Below, piece by piece: positions 1 through 8,196 of a stretch of 44,112 nucleotides of DNA. Position numbers and translations under genes: made by a program. Position 1 is the first letter of the stretch. The number at the start of each line of letters is the position of its first letter. Under the pieces are notes generated by a model. The model ran no database searches, had not been told where the DNA came from, and saw nothing but the letters and a program-made list of their open reading frames with translations. Source of the DNA: CAZEYT01 sp964516295 (lineage in GTDB: Bacteria > Verrucomicrobiota > Verrucomicrobiia > Chthoniobacterales > Terrimicrobiaceae); the NCBI GenBank assembly GCA_964516295.1, contig CAZEYT010000015.1, forward strand, positions 1 to 44,112. The letters run 5' to 3'.

Positions 1-2
1 TC

Positions 3-77
3 GCCACCGCTCTCTCCCGAGTCACAGCCGCCGATGCCAGAAACTGGTTTGCCTCCTGTGGCTATAGTATTATTTAA
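3..77 (+). pseudogene. Possible C-terminal tail of a transposase, cut by the window edge
   Basis: Reading from base 3 there are 24 open codons ending in TAA at 75-77. The translation ends ARNWFASCGYSII. This recalls the 'C.N.F..AGY' ending I associate with IS630-type DDE transposases, but the match is short and from memory. I see no terminal inverted repeat or target duplication in the bases that follow. If right, an insertion sequence lies immediately outside the window, downstream of the sulfur operon. The other two forward frames are also open for 20-28 codons here, so the frame choice rests only on the residue pattern. I cannot tell whether the element is intact beyond the edge. Confidence 0.35.
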
Positions 78-136
78 AATGCTCTAGTGGAATGAATCCC
101 TCGCGACCGGGCCCATCTGCTCCGGATCTTTCGACT

Positions 137-1087
137 TCAGATCATGAAGTCGATCTCGTCGGAGTGGAGGCGGACGGTGACTTCGGCGGATTTTGATTTA
201 TAGCGTTTGTCGAGGCGTCTTTGGACCTGCTCCCCGCGAACAAGCAGGGTGTCCGGAGGAACGCTCTTCATGAGAAAAACATTGGCCCCGATGGTGCTTC
301 TGGCTCCGATGACCGTATCGCCGCCGAGAATAATGCCATTGGGATAAATGGTCACGTCGTCTTCGACGTTTGGATGTCGCTTGGACCCGCGGACGAGTTC
401 TCCGGTTTCATCGCGTTGAAAGCTGCGGGCTCCCAATGTGACGCCGTGATAAAGTTTGACGCGGTTTCCGATTTCGCAGGTTTCCCCGATGACCACGCCG
501 GTCCCGTGATCGATGAAGAAGAAAGACCCGATCTTGGCGCCCGGATGAATATCGATCCCGGTGCGACTGTGAGCCCAGGAAGTCATCATTCTGGGGATCA
601 GAGGGATGCGGGACAAAAACAGGACGTGGGCACAACGCTGGATCGCGATGGCTTCGAGGCCCGGATAGGCCAGAACGATCTCCTCCATGCTTCGTGCCGC
701 GGGATCTCCGGCGAAGGCCGCCTCCACGTCTGTCTTCAGAAGAGCCCGCACGCTTGGAAGCGCCGCAAAAAACTCCCCAACGGCGGTGAGGGCGACGTGT
801 TTCGGGTCTTCCCAATCCCCCGGGGACGATTTCAGGCTCACTTCAATTTCGGATTCAAGCCGATCTCCGATCTTGTCGATGAGTTCCATGGCGGCTTCGG
901 GGAGTTCTTCCGAAGAGACCGCTTCATCGGAAAAGAAGCCGGGGAAAAGGATGTGGAGGAGGTCCTCGCAGAGGACGGCGATCGAAATCTTGGAAGGAAG
1001 ATTGGCCTGGTCGAGATGGTTGATTCCTCCGGATTCCCGATAGGAACGAAGGATCGGAGACAAGAGATGGCGGCGGTCGGTCGACAT
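137..1087 (-). CDS. epsC: Serine O-acetyltransferase, EpsC/CysE type
   Basis: This enzyme transfers acetyl from acetyl-CoA to L-serine, giving O-acetylserine, the substrate for cysteine synthesis in the cytosol. The 316-residue protein has an alpha-helical N-terminal half (about 1-175) and a left-handed beta-helix of hexapeptide repeats (about 178-285). The beta-helix contains the catalytic stretch FIDHGTGVVIGE (191-202) and YHGVTLGA (213-220), both diagnostic of serine acetyltransferases. I chose the ATG at 1087. An in-frame ATG at 1213 would overlap the upstream desulfurase gene and add a low-complexity stretch unlike the family. No clear ribosome-binding site is visible at either start. 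It is the third and last gene of the encapsulin operon, 79 bp after the cysteine desulfurase stop. Supplying O-acetylserine next to a cysteine-consuming enzyme fits a sulfur-storage module. The family assignment is firm; the physiological link is inferred from gene order. Confidence 0.93.
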   Translation of the reverse strand: MSTDRRHLLSPILRSYRESGGINHLDQANLPSKISIAVLCEDLLHILFPGFFSDEAVSSEELPEAAMELIDKIGDRLESEIEVSLKSSPGDWEDPKHVALTAVGEFFAALPSVRALLKTDVEAAFAGDPAARSMEEIVLAYPGLEAIAIQRCAHVLFLSRIPLIPRMMTSWAHSRTGIDIHPGAKIGSFFFIDHGTGVVIGETCEIGNRVKLYHGVTLGARSFQRDETGELVRGSKRHPNVEDDVTIYPNGIILGGDTVIGARSTIGANVFLMKSVPPDTLLVRGEQVQRRLDKRYKSKSAEVTVRLHSDEIDFMI

Positions 1088-1166
1088 CAGGCGACTGGAG
1101 GAGACGGTCGTTTCGGAACAAAGACGCCCCGCGGTCCCGGGTCGATGTTTGCTGGCATCGCCCGAC

Positions 1167-2585
1167 TCAGGACCGCAGGAGGGAACGGATTCCGTGGACG
1201 AGGGCCTCGACATCGTCGAGCGAATTGTAAAACGCGAGCGACGGCCGTACGGTGCTTTCCAATCCGAAATGCCGGTGAGCGGGGAGAGCACAATGGTGCC
1301 CGGCCCGAACCGCGACGCCGCGGCGGTCCAGATGGCTGGCTATGTCGTCGTTCGAGAATCCGTCGAGAATGAACGAAAGAACGCTCGCCTTGTGGGTTGC
1401 GGTGCCGATCAGTCGGAGGCCGGGGATTCTTTCCAAGCGGCTTGTCGCCTCTTCAAACAATCCGTGTTCATATGCCGCCAGCGCGGGAAGCCCGAGGCGT
1501 TGCAGATAGTCGATGGCGGCTCCCAAACCGACTGCTCCGGCAATATCCGGTGTTCCGGCTTCGAACTTCTCCGGCGCGTTCTGGTACTCCGTTTTATCAA
1601 AGCGCACGTCCCGGATCATGTGGCCTCCACCCTGCCAGGGCGGGAGTTCTTCGAGCAAGTCGAGCTTGCCGTAGAGAACGCCGATGCCGGTGGGACCGAA
1701 AACCTTGTGCCCGGAGAACACAAAAAAGTCCGCGTCCAGTTCCCGAACATTGACCGGAAAGTGAGGTGTGGATTGAGCGCCGTCCACGAGGACCCGCGCC
1801 CCGTGCGCATGGGCGAGGGCGATCATTTCCCCGACCGGATTCACGGTCCCGAGAGCGTTCGATACATGCGCGACGCTGACGAGTTTGGTTTTGGGTCCGA
1901 GAAGGCCCGAGAAGGCGTGAAGATCGAGTTCGCCCCGGTCGTTGATCGGGATGATCTTCAGTTCGATCCCGAGACACTCGCGCAGCATTTGCCAGGGGAC
2001 GATATTAGCATGGTGCTCGAGTTCGGACAGAACCACGGCATCGCCGGGGTGGAGGAATTTTTTTCCGAAGACGTTGGCCACCAGATTGATCGATTCGGTG
2101 GTCCCGCGTGTGAAGACGATCTCGCGCCGATTGGCAGCGCCAAGGAACAGGCGCACTTTGTCCCGTGCCGCCTCAAAAGCCGCCGTCGCCCGCCGCGCCA
2201 GTTCGTAGGCTCCGCGGTGGATGTTCGAGTTGTCCCGTGCGTAGAATGCGGATGTCGCATCCAGAACAGCCTGCGGTTTTTGGGTCGTTGCTGCATTGTC
2301 GAGGAAAACCAGCGGGTGGCCGTTTACCTGTTGCTGAAGAGCCGGAAAATCCCGGCGCACCGCCGAGATATCGAAGGTCGGCACGGCCTGGCCCACCGAA
2401 GGCGCCGCGTCTTCCGGAGCAGGCTTCGGAAGAAAATAAAAATCCGGAGTTTGGTGGGAGAGAAACCCGGGACCGTCCAGAACCGGCGTCCGACCGAGCT
2501 CGCTGTCGTCGAGCATGCCACGGCCCCGCGGTACAGGCCCGCTGGGGACAGCAAACGAAAGGCCGCCAAAGTCAGACGTATTCAT
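1167..2585 (-). CDS. SufS-type cysteine desulfurase with N-terminal encapsulin-targeting extension
   Basis: This PLP enzyme takes sulfur from L-cysteine, leaving alanine and an enzyme persulfide. In the 472-residue protein the class V aminotransferase fold starts near residue 71. PLP-lysine K294 sits in SGHKVFGPTG, and the persulfide cysteine C432 sits in RAGHHCALPAH, a type II (SufS/CsdA) layout. Residues 1-70 are an extra Pro/Gly-rich segment that looks disordered, with short motifs GLSFAVPSG (8-16) and DFYFLPKPAP (48-57). In Family 2A encapsulin systems the desulfurase is the cargo and such an extension loads it into the shell, so I infer the same here. The ATG at 2585 overlaps the encapsulin stop by 14 bp, which suggests translational coupling. 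A longer reading frame upstream is only shadow of the encapsulin gene. The extension is shorter than the roughly 200 residues I recall from cyanobacterial examples. Confidence 0.93.
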   Translation of the reverse strand: MNTSDFGGLSFAVPSGPVPRGRGMLDDSELGRTPVLDGPGFLSHQTPDFYFLPKPAPEDAAPSVGQAVPTFDISAVRRDFPALQQQVNGHPLVFLDNAATTQKPQAVLDATSAFYARDNSNIHRGAYELARRATAAFEAARDKVRLFLGAANRREIVFTRGTTESINLVANVFGKKFLHPGDAVVLSELEHHANIVPWQMLRECLGIELKIIPINDRGELDLHAFSGLLGPKTKLVSVAHVSNALGTVNPVGEMIALAHAHGARVLVDGAQSTPHFPVNVRELDADFFVFSGHKVFGPTGIGVLYGKLDLLEELPPWQGGGHMIRDVRFDKTEYQNAPEKFEAGTPDIAGAVGLGAAIDYLQRLGLPALAAYEHGLFEEATSRLERIPGLRLIGTATHKASVLSFILDGFSNDDIASHLDRRGVAVRAGHHCALPAHRHFGLESTVRPSLAFYNSLDDVEALVHGIRSLLRS

Positions 2586-3507
2586 GGTAATGGTCGATCC
2601 GGACATTCTCCAGGCTCGCCAGTGCATCGTCGGCCAGAACCGCTGCCGAGAAGTAGCGGGTGACCAGATGCGAGGCGATCGCATTGTCGCTCGTGCCGCT
2701 GTAGCGGACCGACAGTCCCGGCTCGATCTCTCCACTGACGCCGACTTTTTGAAGACCGACGACGCCCCGCATGTTCTCGCCCACGCGGAGCAAAAGGATG
2801 GACGAGAGATTCTCGTCGTGAATCGGCAGCTTGCTCGAAGGAATGAGCGGAACTCCGCGCCAGGTGATGAACGGAGAACCGAAAAGATGGACGACCGGCG
2901 GAGGTACACCCCGCCGCGTGGCTTCCCGGCCGAAAGCCGCCACCGCCCGCGGGTGAGCCAGGAAGAAAGCGGGCTTCTTCCAAACCAGAGTCAGCAGCTC
3001 ATCGAGATCATCCGGTGTGGGAGGCCCCTTGCGGGTCGAGATTTTTTGATGCGACGCGACAGACTTCAGGAGTCCGAACTCGGGGTTGTTGATGATTTCA
3101 TACTCTTCCCGTTCCTTGACGGCTTCGACCGTGAGGCGAACCTGCTCGCCGAGTTGGTCGATCTGGTTGTTGTAAAGATCCGTGATCCGCGCGTGGGTGT
3201 GGAGAACGGTGGTGATCGCACTCAGCTCGTATTCGCGAGGATCTTCCTCGTAGTCGACAAACGTCGTCGGCAGCGGAATTTCCCCGCCGCCAACGGTCAC
3301 GAGCTCCGGCAGAGCGCCTCCGGATTTCCCGTTCCGATGGCGGACTTGGTTCACCCGATAGGCGCCTCCGTCGACATTGACGTAAGGGAGCAGGCTGAGA
3401 AGCCAGCGGGGAGTGATGTGTTCCCACTGGGGAATCGTGACGGTTGCTGTGGAAAGATTTCTGGCCGCTACCGGGCCAAGGCTCTGAGTGTTGTCGATTT
3501 TGTTCAT
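2572..3507 (-). CDS. Family 2A encapsulin shell protein (SrpI-like)
   Basis: This is an HK97-fold protein that assembles into an icosahedral protein compartment in the cytosol. The 311-residue sequence matches my knowledge of the SrpI/Family 2A group. It has an N-terminal arm (1-45), an E-loop region (about 46-92), the long P-domain helix around 95-150 (ELSAITTVLHTHARITDLYN) and an A-domain. The PFFLAHP-like stretch KKPAFFLAHPRAVAAFGRE lies at 177-195. There is no inserted cyclic-nucleotide-binding domain, so it is type 2A rather than 2B. The start at 3507 gives the family length; the in-frame ATG at 3537 would add 10 residues. It is the first gene of an operon with a cysteine desulfurase and a serine acetyltransferase, the characteristic Family 2A neighbourhood. 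Shell size and pore details cannot be read from the sequence. Known relatives load the desulfurase, and at least one has been shown to store elemental sulfur. Confidence 0.92.
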   Translation of the reverse strand: MNKIDNTQSLGPVAARNLSTATVTIPQWEHITPRWLLSLLPYVNVDGGAYRVNQVRHRNGKSGGALPELVTVGGGEIPLPTTFVDYEEDPREYELSAITTVLHTHARITDLYNNQIDQLGEQVRLTVEAVKEREEYEIINNPEFGLLKSVASHQKISTRKGPPTPDDLDELLTLVWKKPAFFLAHPRAVAAFGREATRRGVPPPVVHLFGSPFITWRGVPLIPSSKLPIHDENLSSILLLRVGENMRGVVGLQKVGVSGEIEPGLSVRYSGTSDNAIASHLVTRYFSAAVLADDALASLENVRIDHYHEYV

Positions 3508-3571
3508 GAAGCTGTTGGAATGCGGGCATGAGCGCACGCGAGGAACTCGGGCGAACGGGCTGCCCCGGTGC

Positions 3572-3618
3572 GATTGGTTCGGAGCCTCAGTTGACTGGTC
3601 GCCGCCGACGATTGGTCG
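3572..3618 (+). repeat. Three short direct repeats, GAYTGGTYCG-like, upstream of the encapsulin operon
   Basis: GATTGGTTCG (3572-3581), GACTGGTCG (3593-3601) and GATTGGTCG (3610-3618) lie in the same orientation, with starts 21 and 17 bp apart. The octamer CGATTGGT occurs exactly twice (3571-3578 and 3609-3616). They sit 65-111 bp upstream of the encapsulin start, where an operator would be expected. No matching regulator is encoded in the window. They could also be chance in GC-rich DNA. Confidence 0.3.
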
Positions 3619-3790
3619 GTTGGGTTTGCCGTAGAGTCACCGCTCGCGGCAAAGGTGAGAGGGAGAGTTCGACAAGAACCAACGCGAGTCAATCGGATTT
3701 TTGCTCCTGTTGCGTCCCGGGGGTCCGACCGCGCCTTCTCGAGCCGGGGCGGCAGGTTTTCGGGGATTCCCTCATAAGTCGGTCGCCGGC

Positions 3791-3819
3791 TTGCGTTCCG
3801 GGTGGGGCGGTTTTATAAG
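3791..3819 (+). promoter_or_regulatory. Promoter-like element directly before pyc
   Basis: TTGCGT (3791-3796), a 17-bp spacer and TATAAG (3814-3819; five of six consensus bases) end 8 bp before the ATG at 3828. A transcript from this promoter would start at or next to the initiation codon. The same bases also read AAGGA (3817-3821) with a 6-nt spacer to ATG, which is a normal ribosome-binding site, so the two readings compete. The -35 matches only its TTG core. Confidence 0.35.
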
Positions 3820-3827
3820 GACGCACC

Positions 3828-6800
3828 ATGCGATCCACCCCCCGCGGCTCCGCGCCGCTTTTGTCCCCTGTCTCCGTAGCCGGCAAGAAGCTTCTTGTCG
3901 CGAACCGCAGCGAAATTGCCATTCGCGTCTTTCGGGCTGCCACCGAGCTCGGCATGCGAACGGTCGCCATCTACGCGCAGGAAGACCGTCTTTCGATGCA
4001 TCGCTTCAAAGCCGACGAAGCCTACCTGGTCGGAGAGGGCAAGGGGCCAGTGGGAGCCTACCTGGACATCGAGGGCATCGTCGCCCTCGCGCGCGAAACC
4101 GGGGTGGACATGATCCATCCGGGCTACGGGTTTCTTTCAGAAAACGCGACCTTTGCCGCCGCGTGTCGCGAGGCCGGCATCACGTTCGTGGGTCCGGATC
4201 CCGAGTTGCTCGAACTCATGGGCGACAAGACAGCCGCCCGCGGACTCGCGATGAAGCTCCGCGTTCCCACCCTGCCGGGGACGGAAGATCCGGTTACGGA
4301 CCGCGCCACGGCCTTGAAGATCGGTCGGGAGATCGGGTTTCCGCTCATTATCAAAGCGGCCTTCGGTGGCGGAGGACGCGGCATGCGGGTCGTTCACGAA
4401 GCTGGGGATCTGGCCTCGCTTTTGGATGAAGCCCGGAACGAAGCCGGACGTGCGTTTGGCAATCCGGCGGTGTTTTTGGAGAAATACATCCCCCGCGCCA
4501 AGCACATCGAGGTGCAGGTGCTCGGCGACCGGCATGGCAGTGTACTCCACCTGCACGAGCGCGATTGCTCGGTCCAGCGGCGGCATCAAAAGGTCGTCGA
4601 AATCGCGCCGTCGGTCGGGTTGTCGGACGCCGTTCGCGCGGAGCTCTGCGAGGCGGCAGCGGCGATGGCGCGCGGGGTCGGCTACAACAATGCGGGCACG
4701 GTCGAGTTTCTCTACGATCTGGATCGCTCGGAGTGGTTCTTCATCGAAATGAACCCGCGCATTCAGGTCGAACACACGGTGACCGAACAGATTACCAATA
4801 TCGACCTCGTCCGCTCCCAGATCCTGATTGCGGCAGGCGCGTCCCTGCACGGACCGGAACTCGCGCTGCCGCCACAGCCGGAGATTCCGCGAAACGGCTT
4901 TGCGGTCCAGTGCCGCGTCACCACGGAGGATCCGGCCAACAAATTCACGCCGAACTACGGCAAGATCATCACCTACCGGAGTGCGGCGGGGTTTGGCATC
5001 CGCCTCGACTCCGGCATGGGCACGACCGGCAGTGTCATCACGCCGTTTTACGATTCCCTCCTCGTCAAAATCACCGCTTCGGGACAGACGTTCGAAATGG
5101 CGCTCGAGCGCATGCACCGGGCGCTGCGCGAGTTCCGCATTCGCGGGGTGAAGACGAACATTCCGTTTTTGGAGAACGTGATTCACCACGATACGTTCCG
5201 TTCCGGCCGGGCCACGACGACGCTCATTGACACGACGCCCGCGTTGTTTGATTTCAAGCCACGCCGCGACCGCGCGACGAAGCTTCTCAACTTCCTGGCC
5301 GACGTTATCGTCAACGGCAACCCGCAGGCAAAGGGGCAAAAAATCACCGCGCCCCTCACGCCCGCGCCGCGCCCGGCCTATGATCAGCGGGCGACGCCGC
5401 CGGCGGCGACCCGCCAGCTTTTGCTGGAACTCGGCCCCGAGAAATTCGCCGCCTGGGTGCGCGCGCAGAAGAAGCTTCTTTTCACCGACACAACGTTCCG
5501 CGATGCCCACCAATCGCTCCTCGCGACCCGCGTGCGCACGTACGACATGCTGGCCGTGGCGGATGCCGTCGCGCGGCGGACGCCGGGGTTGTTCAGTCTC
5601 GAGATGTGGGGCGGGGCGACCTTTGATGCCGCCATGCGATTCCTGCGGGAAGACCCGTGGGAACGGCTGCGCGAGTTGCGGTCGCGGGTGCCGAATGTTT
5701 GTTTTCAGATGCTTTTCCGAGGCTCGAATGCCGTCGGCTACTCGAACTATCCGCCGAATGTCGTCGCGGGATTCGTGAAACACGCCGCTGCATCCGGCAT
5801 GGATATCTTCCGCATTTTCGATTCGCTCAACGACCTGCCGAACATGCGCGCGGCGATGGAAGCTGTGCGCGACACGCGGGCGATTTGCGAAGGCACCGTT
5901 TGCTACACCGGCGACATCCTCGACCCGGCCCGCACGAAGTATTCGCTCAAGTACTACATCGGGCTCACGAAGGAACTCGAAAAAATGGGCGCGCATATCA
6001 TCGCCGTGAAAGACATGGCGGGCCTCTGCCGGCCGTTTGCGGCGAAGGCGCTCATCAAGGCCCTGCGCGCGGAGACCGGCCTGCCGGTGCATTTCCACAC
6101 GCACGACACGAGCGGCGTCAATGCCGCCTCGATCCTCTTCGCGGCCGAAGCGGGCGTGGACATCGTGGATGCAGCGGTCTCGTCGATGTCCGGCTCGACC
6201 TCGCAGCCGAATCTCAACAGCCTCGTGGCCGCGCTGCAAAATACGCCGCGGGCGAGCGGACTCGATCTCGAGGCGCTCAATGAATTCGGCGACTACTGGG
6301 AACAGGTGCGCACGTTTTACGCGCCGTTCGACACCTCTCCGCGCACCGGCAGCGCCGAGGTTTACCTGCATGAAATGCCGGGCGGCCAGTTCACCAATCT
6401 CAAAGAACAGGCAGCCAGCATGGGCCTGGCGCACCGGTGGCCGGAGATCGCCCGCTGCTACGCCGAGGTCAACCAGCTCTTCGGCGACATCGTCAAGGTG
6501 ACCCCGTCGAGCAAGGTCGTCGGTGACATGGCGCTTTTCCTTTTCACCCGCGGAATCCGCCCGGCCGATGTCGTGAATCTCGAGCCCGGACTCCCGTTCC
6601 CGGAGTCGGTGAAAGACATGCTCGCCGGTGGTCTCGGAACCCCGCTCGGCGGCTGGCCGAAGGCCGTTGTGAATGTCGTGCTCGGAAAATCCAAGCCCGC
6701 CACGGCCCGTGCGCCAAAGGTCAAGCTGGCCGAGGTTCGTGCCGAACTCGCCGCCCGCCTCAAGCGCGAGCCCACCGACGACGAGCTTTACAGCCACCTC

Positions 6801-7307
6801 ATGTATCCGGATGTTTTCGCGGAGTTTTCGAAGTTCGTCCGCGATTTCGGCGATGTCTCGGTGCTGCCGACGCCCGCGTTTTTCTACGGCCTCAAACCCG
6901 GCGAAGAAATCGCCATCGACATCGAGCAGGGCAAGACGCTCTTCATCAAGCTCGTCAATATCGGGAGTCCCGACAAAGACGGTCGCCGGATCATTTCGTT
7001 CGAGCTCAACGGCATGCCCCGCGAGGCCGCCGCGCTCGACCGGTCGATCCAAACCAAAATCAAATCGCGCCCGAAAGCCGATCCCGCCAAGCCGCTGGAA
7101 GTCGGAGCGCCGATTCCGGGAATGATCACTGCGGTCGGGCCGGGAAACGGGGCGCGCGTCGCCAAGGGCGACAAGCTCCTCACCCTCGAAGCCATGAAAA
7201 TGCAGACGACGCTTTACGCGCCGGCCGATGGGGTGATCGAGGAATTGCTGGTCGCGGTTGGCGATGCCGTGGATGGCGGCGATCTGTTAGTGCGCTTGCG
7301 GGGGTGA
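3828..7307 (+). CDS. pyc: Pyruvate carboxylase, single-chain
   Basis: This biotin enzyme makes oxaloacetate from pyruvate, bicarbonate and ATP, refilling the TCA cycle. The 1159 residues are full length for the single-polypeptide form. The N-terminal biotin carboxylase (about 17-465) has an ATP-grasp glycine loop FGGGGRGMRVV and NPRIQVEH at 309-316. The carboxyltransferase barrel (about 545-830) begins with FTDTTFRDAHQSLLATR at 552 and carries metal-binding HFHTHD at 755-760. A linker and tetramerisation region follows. The C-terminal biotinyl domain has EAMKMQ at 1121-1126, with K1124 the predicted biotinylated lysine. It stands alone: upstream is the divergent sulfur operon and downstream, after 46 bp, is thrB. 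The product of this enzyme is precursor to aspartate and so to the homoserine that ThrB uses, which may explain the proximity. A biotin ligase is not in the window. Confidence 0.97.
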   Translation: MRSTPRGSAPLLSPVSVAGKKLLVANRSEIAIRVFRAATELGMRTVAIYAQEDRLSMHRFKADEAYLVGEGKGPVGAYLDIEGIVALARETGVDMIHPGYGFLSENATFAAACREAGITFVGPDPELLELMGDKTAARGLAMKLRVPTLPGTEDPVTDRATALKIGREIGFPLIIKAAFGGGGRGMRVVHEAGDLASLLDEARNEAGRAFGNPAVFLEKYIPRAKHIEVQVLGDRHGSVLHLHERDCSVQRRHQKVVEIAPSVGLSDAVRAELCEAAAAMARGVGYNNAGTVEFLYDLDRSEWFFIEMNPRIQVEHTVTEQITNIDLVRSQILIAAGASLHGPELALPPQPEIPRNGFAVQCRVTTEDPANKFTPNYGKIITYRSAAGFGIRLDSGMGTTGSVITPFYDSLLVKITASGQTFEMALERMHRALREFRIRGVKTNIPFLENVIHHDTFRSGRATTTLIDTTPALFDFKPRRDRATKLLNFLADVIVNGNPQAKGQKITAPLTPAPRPAYDQRATPPAATRQLLLELGPEKFAAWVRAQKKLLFTDTTFRDAHQSLLATRVRTYDMLAVADAVARRTPGLFSLEMWGGATFDAAMRFLREDPWERLRELRSRVPNVCFQMLFRGSNAVGYSNYPPNVVAGFVKHAAASGMDIFRIFDSLNDLPNMRAAMEAVRDTRAICEGTVCYTGDILDPARTKYSLKYYIGLTKELEKMGAHIIAVKDMAGLCRPFAAKALIKALRAETGLPVHFHTHDTSGVNAASILFAAEAGVDIVDAAVSSMSGSTSQPNLNSLVAALQNTPRASGLDLEALNEFGDYWEQVRTFYAPFDTSPRTGSAEVYLHEMPGGQFTNLKEQAASMGLAHRWPEIARCYAEVNQLFGDIVKVTPSSKVVGDMALFLFTRGIRPADVVNLEPGLPFPESVKDMLAGGLGTPLGGWPKAVVNVVLGKSKPATARAPKVKLAEVRAELAARLKREPTDDELYSHLMYPDVFAEFSKFVRDFGDVSVLPTPAFFYGLKPGEEIAIDIEQGKTLFIKLVNIGSPDKDGRRIISFELNGMPREAAALDRSIQTKIKSRPKADPAKPLEVGAPIPGMITAVGPGNGARVAKGDKLLTLEAMKMQTTLYAPADGVIEELLVAVGDAVDGGDLLVRLRG

Positions 7308-7318
7308 AATCTGTTGGT

Positions 7319-7347
7319 TTGCGTGGAACGGGCGTGTCGGTGAGAAT
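7319..7347 (+). promoter_or_regulatory. Promoter-like element directly before thrB
   Basis: TTGCGT (7319-7324), exactly 17 bp, then GAGAAT (7342-7347; four of six consensus bases) end 6 bp before the thrB ATG at 7354. The -35 hexamer and spacing repeat those in front of pyc. If active, the thrB-lpxK message would begin at the start codon. No purine-rich ribosome-binding site is better placed. Confidence 0.3.
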
Positions 7348-7353
7348 CGGCGG

Positions 7354-8196
7354 ATGAAAAGTGTTCGCGTCCGCGTTCCCGCCACCACCGCCAATCTGGG
7401 TCCGGGCTTTGATTGCCTCGGGATCGCCCTTCAAGTTTACAACACGACGACCGTCCATCGCGGAGCCGGCGGCGAGGCGGGCGACATGGCCGCCGAAGCG
7501 GCTGCGGCATTTTTTGGAGCGGCGGACGAAAAGCCGTTTGCCTTTTCGTGGAGCGTCGAGGGCGACGTCCCGCGTTCCCGTGGTCTCGGGAGCAGTGTCA
7601 CGGTCCGCCTGGGTATTTTGCACGGACTCAATGAACTCGCCGGGCGTCCGCTCGACCGGCATATGCTTTTCCGGCTTTGCGCGGAGCTGGAGGGTCATCC
7701 CGACAACGCGGCCCCGGCGGCCTATGGCGGCTTCACGGTGGCGCCGCCGACCGGAAACGTCCAGCGCTTCGCGGTGAAAGCCGACCTGGCCATTGTGGTG
7801 CTCATTCCCGGATTCGAAATGCTCACCTCCGCCGCGCGCAAAGTGCTGCCGAAGAGTGTTCCGCTGGCTGATGCCGCGGTGAGCGGGGCGAATGCCGCGG
7901 CGATTTCCGCCGCGTTTGCTTCCGGGAACTACAAAAACCTCTCCGGGTGCTTTGAAGACCGTCTGCATCAACCTTACCGCGAGAAGCTTCTCCCCTGCCT
8001 CACGCCGGTTCTCGAAGCCGCGCGTCTTTCGGGAGCGCTGGGCGGATGGCTGAGTGGCTCGGGCTCGACCATCGCGGCCATCACCCTCGGCCGCCCGGAT
8101 CGCGTGGCCAATGCCATGCTCGCCGCATCCGATCTCGACGAGGCCCAGGTGTGGGTCGTCCGCGCCGACAATGCCGGGGTTCGCGTTTTGAAATGA
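7354..8196 (+). CDS. thrB: Homoserine kinase, GHMP family
   Basis: This enzyme phosphorylates L-homoserine with ATP, the penultimate step of threonine synthesis. The 280-residue protein opens with VRVPATTANLGPGFDCLGIAL, the GHMP-kinase N-terminal motif in its homoserine-kinase form. The ATP-binding glycine/serine loop PRSRGLGSSV lies at about 73-82. A C-terminal GHMP motif, GGWLSGSGSTIAA, lies at about 229-241. It is slightly shorter than many ThrB proteins, with the gap in the segment after residue 32. Its stop overlaps the lpxK start by ATGA, so the two are probably co-transcribed and translationally coupled, although their pathways are unrelated. No other threonine-pathway gene is in the window. 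Confidence 0.95.
   Translation: MKSVRVRVPATTANLGPGFDCLGIALQVYNTTTVHRGAGGEAGDMAAEAAAAFFGAADEKPFAFSWSVEGDVPRSRGLGSSVTVRLGILHGLNELAGRPLDRHMLFRLCAELEGHPDNAAPAAYGGFTVAPPTGNVQRFAVKADLAIVVLIPGFEMLTSAARKVLPKSVPLADAAVSGANAAAISAAFASGNYKNLSGCFEDRLHQPYREKLLPCLTPVLEAARLSGALGGWLSGSGSTIAAITLGRPDRVANAMLAASDLDEAQVWVVRADNAGVRVLK

Larger units (their letters stand above)
3508..3827. promoter_or_regulatory. Divergent intergenic region between the encapsulin operon and pyc
   Basis: About 320 bp separate the two start codons and no convincing gene lies within. For the leftward operon the best -35-like element is TTGACT (minus strand, 3692-3687), but no good -10 follows at normal spacing, so a regulated or alternative-sigma promoter is possible. 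Three related short repeats lie at 3572-3618 (listed separately). Rightward promoter signals for pyc lie at 3791-3819. No terminator-like hairpin with a T-run was found. Confidence 0.5.

Noticed and set aside
22..73. Sigma-70 promoter at the left edge (TTGCCT with TATAGT or TATTAT)
   Set aside because: Spacers of 8 or 13 bp are too short, and no rightward gene follows.
221..1372. 383-residue plus-strand frame over the serine acetyltransferase
   Set aside because: Antisense shadow of a gene with an intact hexapeptide-repeat domain.
1149..2663. 504-residue plus-strand frame across the desulfurase gene
   Set aside because: Antisense shadow of the cysteine desulfurase, which has all its catalytic motifs on the minus strand.
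3504..3692. 62-residue minus-strand frame upstream of the encapsulin gene
   Set aside because: Overlaps the encapsulin start, has low-complexity content and no motif; more likely regulatory DNA.
4137..7052. 971-residue open frame antisense to pyruvate carboxylase
   Set aside because: It lies wholly within pyc, has an Arg/His-heavy composition typical of GC-rich antisense shadow and shows no known motif.
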